The notes below the pieces were generated by a model. The model had not been told where the DNA came from. It did not search any database and saw only the letters and a list, made by a program, of their open reading frames with translations. The position numbers and the translations under genes were made by a program. A DNA stretch of 51,064 nucleotides. Source: Microcaldota archaeon (lineage in GTDB: Archaea > Micrarchaeota > Micrarchaeia > Micrarchaeales > CABMGC01). How positions within the stretch are numbered: the stretch's first letter is position 1; every line of letters begins with the position of its first letter. Positions 40,625 to 48,955 of the stretch are shown here, one piece after another. The DNA lies in assembly GCA_021850705.1 (NCBI GenBank), contig JAJZKU010000005.1, positions 1 to 51,064 of the forward strand, read 5' to 3'.

Positions 40625-42364
40625 ATGGAGATACTAAGATATGACATTGCAATCCTTGGAAGCGGGATAGGCGGATTTACATCTGCAATACATGCCAGCC
40701 ATCACTCCAAAGGCAGGTTGAAAATAGCAGTCATATCCAAGATGCATGCGATGAGGAGCCATTCTGTATCGGCAGAAGGTGGAATTTCTGGGGTGCTCTA
40801 TCATGGCAAGGGAGATTCCGAGAGCCTTCATGCATATGACACAATAAAAGGATCTGATTATCTGGCAGACCAGGATGCTGTTGAGCTCCTTGTAAGGAAT
40901 GCGCCAAAGGAGATAAAATTCTTCGAACATATAGGCGTGCCCTGGAACAGGGGGGATGACGCTATAATACAGCAGCGTGCCTTCGGCGGGATGAGCATAC
41001 CAAGGACAGTATTTGCTGCCGATAAGACCGGCTTCTTCATGATGCGCGCACTTTACGATTACACTCTGCAGCTGAAGAATGTGGACATATTCCATGAGAA
41101 CTTCGCTACTGCTATACTGATGAATAAAGGGAGAGCAGCAGGCATATTCATGATAGACCTCGCTACCCGGGAGATGAAACTCATTGAGGCAAAGTCCATA
41201 ATAATAGCTACCGGCGGTTTCTCAAAGATATACGGCTTTACAACTACCTCACACTCGACTACAGGAGACGGGATAGCCCTTGCGTACAGGGCAGGCATTT
41301 CATTAAAGGACATGGAGTTCGTGCAGTTCCATCCTACAGGACTTATACCAAGCGGCATACTGATAACAGAAGCAGCACGCGGAGAGGGAGGATATCTTAG
41401 GAACTCTGACGGAAGAAGGTTCATGGAGGATTATGCAAAGAGCCACATGGAACTTGCACCAAGAGACATAATATCAAGGGCGATAATGACAGAGATAGGA
41501 AAGGGGAAAGGAGTGCTGCATGCAGAGTCAGGGCTTGAGCATGTCTGGCTTGATCTCAGGCATCTTGACAAGGCAAAGATAGACGAAAGATTGCCGATGA
41601 TAAAGGACATAACGATAAAGATGCTGGGAATAGACCCTTCAAAGGAGCAGATACCCGTAAGGCCTGTTGCACACTTCACGATGGGCGGCATAAATACGGA
41701 TATTGATGGACATACGATGCTTAATGCAAAGAAGCATGCGGATGGCATATGGGCCGTAGGGGAGTGCGGATGCGTCAGCGTGCATGGAGCGAACAGACTG
41801 GGAAGCAACTCGTTGAGCCAGTGTTCTGTATGGGGCAGGATCGTAGGGATTGAAGCTGCAAAGAACGCGATGTCCGCGCGCAGTAATGATGCAAAGGCTC
41901 TGCATATGCAGGCTGAGGAAGAGGAGATGAGGATAACAGAGCTTCTTGACAGGAAGAGTGGAAGCGACCCTTATGAGATAAGGAAGGAGCTCAATCACCT
42001 GATGGATTCACTTGTTTATGTTTACAGGAAGACCAATGAACTTACGAAGGCCAGGAAGGGCATAGAAAGACTTAGGAAGGAATGCGATAGCATAGTAGTG
42101 AATGACAAGTCAAGCGTCTTCAACACAAACCTGCGCGATGCGCTTGAGACAAGCAACCTCGTAGAGCTTGCAGCTGTGGTAGTCGAGGGAGCATTGAAAA
42201 GAAAGGAGAGCAGAGGGGCGCATGCCATGGTAGAGTATCCGAAGAGAGATGATAAAAGATGGCTGAAACACACAATAGCTGTGAAAAAAGGCAGCAGAGG
42301 GATAAGCATAAGCTATTCTCCTGTTAAGATTACAAGATGGCAGCCTGAAGAGAGGAAGTATTGA
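40625..42364 (+). CDS. sdhA: Succinate dehydrogenase / fumarate reductase flavoprotein subunit
   Basis: 579 aa from the ATG at 40625. The FAD loop G-S-G-I-G-G is at 12-17 and the covalent-FAD His is H46 (R-S-H-S-V-S-A-E-G-G). H-P-T-G-L, A-R-G-E-G-G and the catalytic Arg in R-D-I-I-S-R are present. Several stretches (F-A-A-D-K-T-G-F, M-E-F-V-Q-F-H-P-T-G-L, I-P-V-R-P-V-A-H-F-T-M-G-G-I) read closer to FrdA as I recall it than to SdhA. Direction cannot be set by sequence alone. The next gene overlaps by 1 nt (TGATG). Confidence 0.93.
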   Translation: MEILRYDIAILGSGIGGFTSAIHASHHSKGRLKIAVISKMHAMRSHSVSAEGGISGVLYHGKGDSESLHAYDTIKGSDYLADQDAVELLVRNAPKEIKFFEHIGVPWNRGDDAIIQQRAFGGMSIPRTVFAADKTGFFMMRALYDYTLQLKNVDIFHENFATAILMNKGRAAGIFMIDLATREMKLIEAKSIIIATGGFSKIYGFTTTSHSTTGDGIALAYRAGISLKDMEFVQFHPTGLIPSGILITEAARGEGGYLRNSDGRRFMEDYAKSHMELAPRDIISRAIMTEIGKGKGVLHAESGLEHVWLDLRHLDKAKIDERLPMIKDITIKMLGIDPSKEQIPVRPVAHFTMGGINTDIDGHTMLNAKKHADGIWAVGECGCVSVHGANRLGSNSLSQCSVWGRIVGIEAAKNAMSARSNDAKALHMQAEEEEMRITELLDRKSGSDPYEIRKELNHLMDSLVYVYRKTNELTKARKGIERLRKECDSIVVNDKSSVFNTNLRDALETSNLVELAAVVVEGALKRKESRGAHAMVEYPKRDDKRWLKHTIAVKKGSRGISISYSPVKITRWQPEERKY

Positions 42365-42783
42365 TGGAGATCAAATCCACGTATGATACAAGAGGAAGGC
42401 AGAGGAATGTGCTTAGGCTTGCCCATTTTGACAGAGAGGGCCTCGCTCACATACTCTCTTACAGGGTACTTGCATTTTTGACGATAATAACAGGGATTGT
42501 TGTGCTTTATGCAATACTGTCTGGAAATAGTGCCTGGATGACAGCTGCGAAGATATTGATAGGCATAGTGTGGTTGCTTTTTGGCATCGAGCTCTACTCC
42601 GTTTACAAGGCATTCGGCATAATAGCTACAAAGGGCATAGTATTCGGAAGGCTGAACGAGTCCTTCCTTAACTCTGAAGTAAGGATGAAGCGCTGGTATG
42701 GATTAATCAGGGCTGCAGGGCCCGTATTGATAATAGTGTGGTATGCACTCTTTGCAGTGTTTGCATTGGTGGTGATTATATGA
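42364..42783 (+). CDS. sdhC: Small membrane anchor subunit of the succinate dehydrogenase/fumarate reductase
   Basis: 139 aa with three membrane helices (about 35-56, 62-84 and 113-138). The region before helix 1 (H-I-L-S-Y-R-V…I-I-T-G) vaguely recalls the S-x-x-x-R quinone-site segment of SdhC. No clear heme-ligating His lies inside a helix. Assignment rests mainly on position between the flavoprotein and iron-sulfur genes, with which it overlaps at both ends. It probably pairs with the two helices fused to the next gene product. Confidence 0.65.
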   Translation: MEIKSTYDTRGRQRNVLRLAHFDREGLAHILSYRVLAFLTIITGIVVLYAILSGNSAWMTAAKILIGIVWLLFGIELYSVYKAFGIIATKGIVFGRLNESFLNSEVRMKRWYGLIRAAGPVLIIVWYALFAVFALVVII

Positions 42784-43781
42784 GCAGGGATTCAAGATTC
42801 ATGGTCTTCCTTTATGCAGGTATGCTGCTAGTGCCGCTCTTCCTCTTCTTATACTTAATAACTGTTATTGCGCATCTGCCTTACGAGACATTGATGCTTG
42901 GATTGGCAGCAGTATGGATGATAATCTTCGGCATAGTAGGCGCTGTAGAGATATACGCTCACGGGAGGGAGCCTGAAGAGAGGATGCCGTTGGTTGAAGG
43001 GCAGAGAGTGGATAAAGGGCTTGATTCCGAGAGAGGAAACAGGCCGAGGGGAGCGGAGCAGGTTAATGTAAAGATAAAACGTTTCAATCCTGAAACGAAG
43101 AAATTTGATGAATACCGTTACAAGGTTTATGAGGACAAGCTCGCCACGGTTCTTGATACGTTGCTGAAGATAAAGAGCAGGCATGATAACACGCTTTCGA
43201 TGAGATACAGCTGCAGGATGGGCATATGCGGCTCATGCGGAATGGTTGCAAACGGCAAACCGATACTTGCATGCGAGACCAACCTGCTCTCGCAGCTTGA
43301 TGAGGATAAGAGCATAACCGTAGAGCCTATGCGCGGACACCCTATCCTCAAGGATCTTGTAACGGACTTTGACCAGTTCTTTGAGAAGCATGCGAGCGTT
43401 GAACCGCACTTATACAGGAATGACAAAGAGGAGCAGTACGCTGCACAGAATGCTTACAAACAGACTAAGAAGCAGGTAAACGAATTCCTTCCTTACTCAT
43501 ACTGCATAATGTGCGGTTTGTGCATGGATGCATGCCCTGTTGTCAATTCAAATACGGAATTCGTAGGACCGCAGGCTCTCTCCCAGGTATACAGGTATTA
43601 CAAGGATTCCAGGGATCAGAACGGCAAACGCAGGCTCCTCGATGCCGACAATCTGCACGGGGCATGGGGCTGTGAATTTTCAGGATCCTGTTCCAAAGCG
43701 TGTCCGAAGGGAGTTGATCCTGCATCAGCGATACAACTGCTCAAGGCTTCTATCATATCGGATTTTGGTGAAAAGCAATGA
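42780..43781 (+). CDS. sdhB: Iron-sulfur subunit of succinate dehydrogenase/fumarate reductase with an N-terminal two-helix membrane domain
   Basis: 333 aa from the ATG at 42780, overlapping the anchor gene (ATGA). Two membrane helices (about 7-31 and 37-60) and a charged linker (62-93) precede a complete SdhB of about 240 residues. The [2Fe-2S] ligands are C145, C150, C153 and C165. C-I-M-C-G-L-C…C-P and C-E-F-S-G-S-C-S-K-A-C-P supply the [4Fe-4S] and three-iron centres. Ordinary SdhB has no membrane helix, so the anchor appears to be split between this fusion and the preceding gene. Confidence 0.92.
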   Translation: MSRDSRFMVFLYAGMLLVPLFLFLYLITVIAHLPYETLMLGLAAVWMIIFGIVGAVEIYAHGREPEERMPLVEGQRVDKGLDSERGNRPRGAEQVNVKIKRFNPETKKFDEYRYKVYEDKLATVLDTLLKIKSRHDNTLSMRYSCRMGICGSCGMVANGKPILACETNLLSQLDEDKSITVEPMRGHPILKDLVTDFDQFFEKHASVEPHLYRNDKEEQYAAQNAYKQTKKQVNEFLPYSYCIMCGLCMDACPVVNSNTEFVGPQALSQVYRYYKDSRDQNGKRRLLDADNLHGAWGCEFSGSCSKACPKGVDPASAIQLLKASIISDFGEKQ

Positions 43782-45160
43782 AGTATAGGAATGAGAAGGA
43801 TGTTCTCGGAAGCGTAAGGCTGCCCGCAGATGCATATTACGGATCAGAGACTATGCGCGCTTACAACAACTTCCAGATATCAGGAATAAAGGTCGGAAAA
43901 GAGCTTATCTACGCGTATGTAATTGTAAAGAGAGCGGCAGCTTCGGCCAACATGGATATAGGCAAACTTGACAGCAGGAAGGGGAACGCGATAATCAGGG
44001 CGTGCGATTCTGTGCTTTCAGGCAAGCTCGATGAGAGCTTCGTTCTTGATGTTTTCCAGGCAGGTGCAGGTACAAGCACAAACATGAATGTAAATGAAGT
44101 AATAGCAAACAAGGCAATAGAGATACTTGGAGGAAAGAAGGGAGATTACAGGATTGTGCATCCGAATGACGACGTAAATATGTCGCAGTCTACAAATGAC
44201 ACTATGCCCACTGCCATGAGAATTGCAATACATAAAGCGATAAACGATTCTCTCCTTGTTGAGATTGATGAACTCATAGCAACTATAGATAAGAAGAGTA
44301 AGGAGTTCAAATCGATAGTGAAGCTTGGCAGGACGCATCTTCAGGATGCTGTGCCCATACTGCTTGGCGAGGAATTCTCCTCTTATTCTTACGCGGCAGG
44401 AAGCGCAAGATCATACATCAAGGAAGCGGATGAAAAACTGCTTATGCTCCCAATAGGTGGCACAGCAGTAGGCACCGGGATGAATGCAGGCAACAGGTAC
44501 AGGAAGGCTGTCATCAAGGAGATAAGGAAGCTTACAAAAGAGAATTTCTCCCTTATAGAAAGTCCTTTCGGACCTATGTCCAACAAGATTGATGAACTTG
44601 CGGTAAGTGCATCATTAAGGGATTGTGCCGTTGCTTTGAATAAGTTTGCAAACGATCTTAGGCTCCTGAATTCCGGACCGAGAGGAGGAATAGATGAGAT
44701 TAAGCTTCCTGCAGTTCAGCCAGGGTCTTCCATCATGCCAGGAAAGATTAATCCAAGCATGGCCGAGATGATGAATATGGTCTGCTTCCAGGTGATAGGA
44801 AACGACCTTGTAGTTAATGAAGCGGCTAATGCAGGGCAGCTTGAACTCAATGTCTATATGCCGATAATAGCATTCGACATACTCTTTTCCATAAGAATAC
44901 TCTCGAACGGAATGAAAGCGTTCAGGGAGAGATGCGTTGAAGGCATAACCGCAAATGAGAAGAGGATAAAACAGAACCTTGAGAATGACCTCTCTATAGC
45001 AACAGCTCTGACCCCTTATATAGGCTATGCAAAGGCAGCGGACATTGCAAGAAAGGCGTTTCTTCAGAACAAGAGCGTAATGCAGGTATGCCTGGAAATG
45101 AAGATAATGGATAGGAAGAAACTACAGAAGATACTGGACCCTAAGAATGCAGTCAGATAA
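43778..45160 (+). CDS. Aspartate ammonia-lyase / class II fumarase family enzyme
   Basis: 460 aa. The superfamily signature G-S-S-I-M-P-G-K-I-N (316-325) is intact. Other discriminating stretches favour aspartase: A-G-A-G-T-S-T-N-M-N (95-104), H-P-N-D-D-V-N-M-S-Q-S-T-N-D (128-141), Q-P-G-S-S-I-M-P-G-K with M-A-E (314-330) and E-A-A-N-A-G-Q-L-E-L-N-V. Fumarase would have G-S-G-T-Q-S-N-M-N, N-K-S-Q-S-S-N-D and G-N-F-E-L-N-V. Either way the product or substrate is fumarate, which fits its 4-nt overlap with the iron-sulfur subunit. I call aspartase more likely than fumarase, at about two to one. Confidence 0.85.
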   Translation: MKYRNEKDVLGSVRLPADAYYGSETMRAYNNFQISGIKVGKELIYAYVIVKRAAASANMDIGKLDSRKGNAIIRACDSVLSGKLDESFVLDVFQAGAGTSTNMNVNEVIANKAIEILGGKKGDYRIVHPNDDVNMSQSTNDTMPTAMRIAIHKAINDSLLVEIDELIATIDKKSKEFKSIVKLGRTHLQDAVPILLGEEFSSYSYAAGSARSYIKEADEKLLMLPIGGTAVGTGMNAGNRYRKAVIKEIRKLTKENFSLIESPFGPMSNKIDELAVSASLRDCAVALNKFANDLRLLNSGPRGGIDEIKLPAVQPGSSIMPGKINPSMAEMMNMVCFQVIGNDLVVNEAANAGQLELNVYMPIIAFDILFSIRILSNGMKAFRERCVEGITANEKRIKQNLENDLSIATALTPYIGYAKAADIARKAFLQNKSVMQVCLEMKIMDRKKLQKILDPKNAVR

Positions 45161-45198
45161 ACGCAGTGCTGAATCCGCATCCTAATCGCACATCCGCA

Positions 45199-45795
45199 TC
45201 ATGCTACTCTTAGCGCTTCTGCCATTGCTGCTTTAGTTTCTGTGAATATCTCCTGTTGCTGCTTTGCTTCCCTCTTGACTCCGACTATGATAGAGGTTAT
45301 GTAGGAAGGCGACTGGTTTGCATATATTATGAAATTTGCGCCTATATGCTCGACAGCGTGCTCCATTGGGACATAGAATACCAATGGATGCCTTCCCGTA
45401 TATACATGTACATTCTTACGCAGATCTCCACTTCCATTCTTCAGCTCTCCCTTATCGTTAAAGGTATAGCGATCAGGCACATGGACGCTTCCGTTCCCAT
45501 CAAACATCCCGTAGCCTCCGATTGATCCTGAACCTTCTATGTGGAAGAGTTTGCCCTCTAGTTTTTTTCTTAGATATGGGCATTTCAAGAAGCTGGCAAG
45601 AAGCTCGTCATGCTTTATAGGCCTAAGATTATCCTCTTCAAGAAGTTCAAATGCATGCTTGCGCTTTGCATCGATGCTTGTTATGTATATGCCGCTATCC
45701 AATATCTGTCTGAAATCGTTGTTGGACCACTCTTCCTCCTTTGCAGGAGCTGCCTTTGTTTCACTCTGCCTCGCTCTGAATAGAGTAAATGCCAT
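45199..45795 (-). CDS. Hypothetical cytosolic protein
   Basis: 198 aa with no signal peptide or membrane helix. A Lys/Glu-rich linker (10-25) leads to a mixed alpha/beta domain with a Gly-rich turn (G-S-G-S-I-G-G-Y-G-M-F-D-G-N-G) and V-P-M-E-H-A-V-E-H near the end. I do not recognise the family. It stands between the respiratory operon (convergent) and ftsY (same strand). Confidence 0.65.
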   Translation of the reverse strand: MAFTLFRARQSETKAAPAKEEEWSNNDFRQILDSGIYITSIDAKRKHAFELLEEDNLRPIKHDELLASFLKCPYLRKKLEGKLFHIEGSGSIGGYGMFDGNGSVHVPDRYTFNDKGELKNGSGDLRKNVHVYTGRHPLVFYVPMEHAVEHIGANFIIYANQSPSYITSIIVGVKREAKQQQEIFTETKAAMAEALRVA

Positions 45796-45908
45796 TTTGT
45801 CGCCAAAGACTCTATTGCGCAGGATTATGTATTAAAAAGCTTTCCCGCTCCTGCAAATTGTGGAATAAACAGAGTCCCGTTTATAAGATTGGGATATTTT
45901 GTGTGGAC

Positions 45909-47240
45909 TCAGTTGTTTGGAAGTATGTTGTCGATGATAAAATCAGGATCGTAAGGCATCAGGTCGTCGTATTTCTCTCCTATGCCGAAGAAGAGTATAG
46001 GTATTGAGAGTTCGCTAAGGAGAGATATTGTATTGCCGCCTTTTGCGTCACAGTCTAGCTTTGTAAGGATTATGCCGTCTATCGATACCGCTTCATTCAG
46101 CGCTTTTACCTGGTCGAGCAGAGAGTTGCCTGCGATAGACTCGCCTATGAATATCTTCATGTCAGGTTTTGTGACTCTTGCTATCTTCTTCAGCTCTTCG
46201 ACAAGGCTCTTGTTGGTCTCTTGCCTGCCGGCACTGTCCATCAATACAACGTCCACATTATGCGCCTTGGCATGTGCTATTGCATCGAAGGCTATGCTTG
46301 CAGGATCCGAGCCGTATGCACCCTTCACCACCCTTATTCCCAGTTTATCCGCATGGAATGTGGTCTGCTCTATCGCTGCTGCCCTGAAGGTGTCGCTTGC
46401 CGACATTACGCAGGTGAAGCCGTTTGTTATGAACATGTTCGCTATCTTTGCCATTGTCGTCGTCTTTCCTGCGCCGTTTGGACCTATGAAAAGGATCTTG
46501 AGAGGCAGCTCATGAGCGGCTTTCTTCTCCTTTGCAACTTCAAGAAGGTCTGAACCACTTCTCTTTGCAAGGATCTTCTGTATCGACTCACGTATTATCT
46601 GGCGTATCTCGTTGTCAAGCCTCCTGGAGCTTATGCTTCTGGAGAGCATGTCCTTCCTTATCTCATCCGTAAGCTTTTCCACTACGTCATAATTTACATC
46701 GGATTCAAGAAGTCCTATCTTAAGTGCGCTTATGAACGGGTCTATGTCACCCTCTTTCAGGTGCACATTTCCCATGAATATCCCTTTTATCTTTGTTGCC
46801 GTCCCTACCGTTGGCTTTTTCTCATGATGCTTTTCTTGTACCTTAATCTCATCGTGCTTAGGAGCTGCAGGATGCGCTTTAGAAGAAGCAGCATGTTCCT
46901 CTTTCTTTTCTTCTTTTGGGCTTTGCGGCGTTTTGATCTCTTCAGCATGTGCCTTGTCTGCATTATGGCTGGGTTTATGGTGTTCTTCGTTCTTGGATGT
47001 TTCACCGACGGTTTCCAGTTCGATGTTTCTAGCTTCATTTACATGAGTGTGGCTCTTTTGTTTTGTAGTGGTTTCTTCTGCAATATGGACTTTATTGCGC
47101 TCCCCGATATCAGCTTTTTGCTCTTTTGTAATCGCTTCAGGATGCTGCTCCTGTTCTTCCTCTTTTTTAATCTCGGCCTTCTCCTTGCTTACTACCGAAT
47201 CCATGAAATTAGACAAGCGCTTCTTCAGCCCTTCGAACAT
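45909..47240 (-). CDS. ftsY: Signal recognition particle receptor FtsY
   Basis: 443 aa. A long, highly charged N-terminal region rich in Glu, Lys and His (20-145) is the A domain for membrane and SecY contact. The N domain (about 150-235) precedes the GTPase: G-P-N-G-A-G-K-T (253-260), D-T-F-R-A-A-A, D-S-A-G-R-Q and T-K-L-D-C-D-A-K-G-G. It docks SRP-ribosome complexes at the membrane. The prefoldin gene ends 22 nt upstream of its start. Confidence 0.95.
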   Translation of the reverse strand: MFEGLKKRLSNFMDSVVSKEKAEIKKEEEQEQHPEAITKEQKADIGERNKVHIAEETTTKQKSHTHVNEARNIELETVGETSKNEEHHKPSHNADKAHAEEIKTPQSPKEEKKEEHAASSKAHPAAPKHDEIKVQEKHHEKKPTVGTATKIKGIFMGNVHLKEGDIDPFISALKIGLLESDVNYDVVEKLTDEIRKDMLSRSISSRRLDNEIRQIIRESIQKILAKRSGSDLLEVAKEKKAAHELPLKILFIGPNGAGKTTTMAKIANMFITNGFTCVMSASDTFRAAAIEQTTFHADKLGIRVVKGAYGSDPASIAFDAIAHAKAHNVDVVLMDSAGRQETNKSLVEELKKIARVTKPDMKIFIGESIAGNSLLDQVKALNEAVSIDGIILTKLDCDAKGGNTISLLSELSIPILFFGIGEKYDDLMPYDPDFIIDNILPNN

Positions 47241-47262
47241 CTACACCACTGACCGTATTTTT

Positions 47263-47706
47263 CTACAGCAATCCCTGTGCCTGCAGCGCACCTAACCTGT
47301 AGTTTATGTCAGCAAGCTCCTCCCGGATCTTCTGCCTCTGTGTTATCAGCTTGGACATAAGCTCATCCGCCTTCTTTATCCTATCATCAAAGAACTGCTT
47401 TGCATCGTCAAGATTCTGCTCCACAAGATATCCCGCGCCTATATATGTTATTACACTGTTGATCTTCTTTGTTTCGGCATTCAGATACATGCCCCCTTCC
47501 GTGTTTACCAGTATCTCCTTCCCTTCCATCCTCTTGCTGCCTTCCAGTATCTCTATGTTGCCTCTCAGCACAGTCTGCATTGCCGTATAATTGTCTATGC
47601 TCTGGTTAAGCACCTCGTATTGCTGCGAGTATGCCTGCTGAAGGTACTGAAGCTGCATGTAGAGCTCATTCGCATCCGGTGTCCTCTCGTTATTCTCTGA
47701 AGCCAT
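47263..47706 (-). CDS. pfdA: Prefoldin alpha subunit
   Basis: 147 aa from the ATG at 47706; a GTG at 47715 is the alternative. Two long coiled-coil helices flank a central beta-hairpin segment (I-L-V-N-T-E-G-G-M-Y-L-N-A-E and I-T-Y-I-G-A-G-Y-L-V-E), the standard alpha-prefoldin layout. It forms the hexameric chaperone with prefoldin beta, which is not in this window. It sits in the archaeal order L31e, aIF6, prefoldin alpha, ftsY, which is widely conserved. Confidence 0.92.
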   Translation of the reverse strand: MASENNERTPDANELYMQLQYLQQAYSQQYEVLNQSIDNYTAMQTVLRGNIEILEGSKRMEGKEILVNTEGGMYLNAETKKINSVITYIGAGYLVEQNLDDAKQFFDDRIKKADELMSKLITQRQKIREELADINYRLGALQAQGLL

Positions 47707-47750
47707 GAATACCACTATTTATTCTATTATTATAATAATAAATTCTTGCA

Positions 47751-48416
47751 TCATTCGCTGAGCCCTTCCTCCATCCTTGCAAGCTCGAATCCTGTCGTGT
47801 CCTCTCCCACTATAATGCCCTTTGTGTTCGCAACAGAAGCAAGGCCTACGAATACTGAGCCAAGGTTTGCCGTTGACTGTGAAACGTTCTTTACAATGCT
47901 CTTTGCCTCTTCAAGCTCACGTTCAGAGGCAAAATTATTCAGGACCATGCCCTTATTTGTAAGTATATTGTTTGCACCTACCGTCTCGTATCCGCCTATC
48001 GCCATCCTTATTATCTCTACGTCAAGCACATCGGCTATAACATCAGATTCCGCCCTTTGGAAATTCGGGTTTATTATTGCTACCTTGTCGTTAGCCAGGA
48101 TGTTGTTGCCAAGCGCATTCATGTCGCTCTTCAGCGTGCCTATCCTGAGCTTGTCCTTCAGATGATTGAGCTCCTTCAGCTCTTCGGTGTAGGTCATCTC
48201 CGGAAAAAGAATGCCGTTTGAATTGAGTACCGTATATATACCGACAAGGTTTGAACCGCTGACAGATATCCTGAATATGTCCGTGCCCAGCGTCTCGCGT
48301 ATTATGGATTCGTCCTTTGTGGATACTCCCCTGCTTATCAGGGTGATGTCTTCAGAGGAAGACGAGAAAGCGCCGACATAGCTATTCCCGTTTATGTTCC
48401 TCTTTAATAGGTTCAT
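47751..48416 (-). CDS. eif6: Translation initiation factor aIF6
   Basis: 221 aa with the five-fold repeated pentein fold of aIF6. Repeats include G-S-N-L-V-G-I-Y and A-I-G-G-Y-E-T-V-G-A-N-N-I-L-T-N-K-G, and the end motif G-S-V-F-V-G-L-A-S-V-A-N-T-K-G-I-I-V-G is typical. It binds the large subunit and blocks premature joining of the small subunit. Its start overlaps the L31e stop by 4 nt. Confidence 0.94.
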   Translation of the reverse strand: MNLLKRNINGNSYVGAFSSSSEDITLISRGVSTKDESIIRETLGTDIFRISVSGSNLVGIYTVLNSNGILFPEMTYTEELKELNHLKDKLRIGTLKSDMNALGNNILANDKVAIINPNFQRAESDVIADVLDVEIIRMAIGGYETVGANNILTNKGMVLNNFASERELEEAKSIVKNVSQSTANLGSVFVGLASVANTKGIIVGEDTTGFELARMEEGLSE

Positions 48417-48901
48417 TCCTTTTTACCTTCTTTGGACTCTTTTTCGACCTTCTTTTCCTGCTTTTTGTCAGCATCTGGCTTTGGCTTTGCAGCAGGAGTG
48501 TTGCCCTGTGCCGCAGGCTTTGCGCTTTCCGATGCTGCCTTTGCAGGTGAAGCTGCCTTTGCAGGTTTTGCATCGTCCTTCTTCGGTGCCGCACTTACGG
48601 CCTTTGCAGAAGGCTTCTGCTTATCTGCCTGTGCCTGCTTCTGTACAGGTTTTGCGCCGTGCAGAGCTACCTTGACCGCATTTCCAGACCTGCTCACGTT
48701 AAGCTTTATCTTTGACCTGTTCTTTATAGCAGTGGAGAGAAGATAGTTGTTTACCTCAGGATCTATGCTTACGAAGCCCACATCTACCTTTGCGCTTCTT
48801 GCTACAAGGAACCTTATCCTTGAAGCTGCGTTCCTTATGCCTCTCGGCTTTCGCATCTCTCCGAGTTTCTTGCTGAGACTTATTGTCATTACGCTTTCCA
48901 T
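48413..48901 (-). CDS. rpl31e: 50S ribosomal protein L31e with a long basic tail
   Basis: 162 aa, about twice the normal length. Residues 1-85 match L31e (P-R-G-I-R-N-A-A-S-R-I-R-F-L-V-A-R-S-A-K-V-D, then I-D-P-E-V-N-N-Y-L). Residues 86-162 are a low-complexity extension of Lys, Ala, Pro, Glu and Ser with A-K-P/P-A-K steps, reminiscent of histone H1-like tails. It heads the L31e-aIF6 pair. Confidence 0.9.
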   Translation of the reverse strand: MESVMTISLSKKLGEMRKPRGIRNAASRIRFLVARSAKVDVGFVSIDPEVNNYLLSTAIKNRSKIKLNVSRSGNAVKVALHGAKPVQKQAQADKQKPSAKAVSAAPKKDDAKPAKAASPAKAASESAKPAAQGNTPAAKPKPDADKKQEKKVEKESKEGKKE

Positions 48902-48955
48902 AAAATAACCCTTATAGAGTATAAGACCTTGATATTATTGCACTGAATAAGTTTA

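Noticed and set aside
42738-42779. Upstream extension of the SdhB-like protein to 42738
   Set aside because: It overlaps the anchor gene by 46 nt with an unlikely Cys-rich start, whereas the ATG at 42780 gives a standard ATGA overlap.
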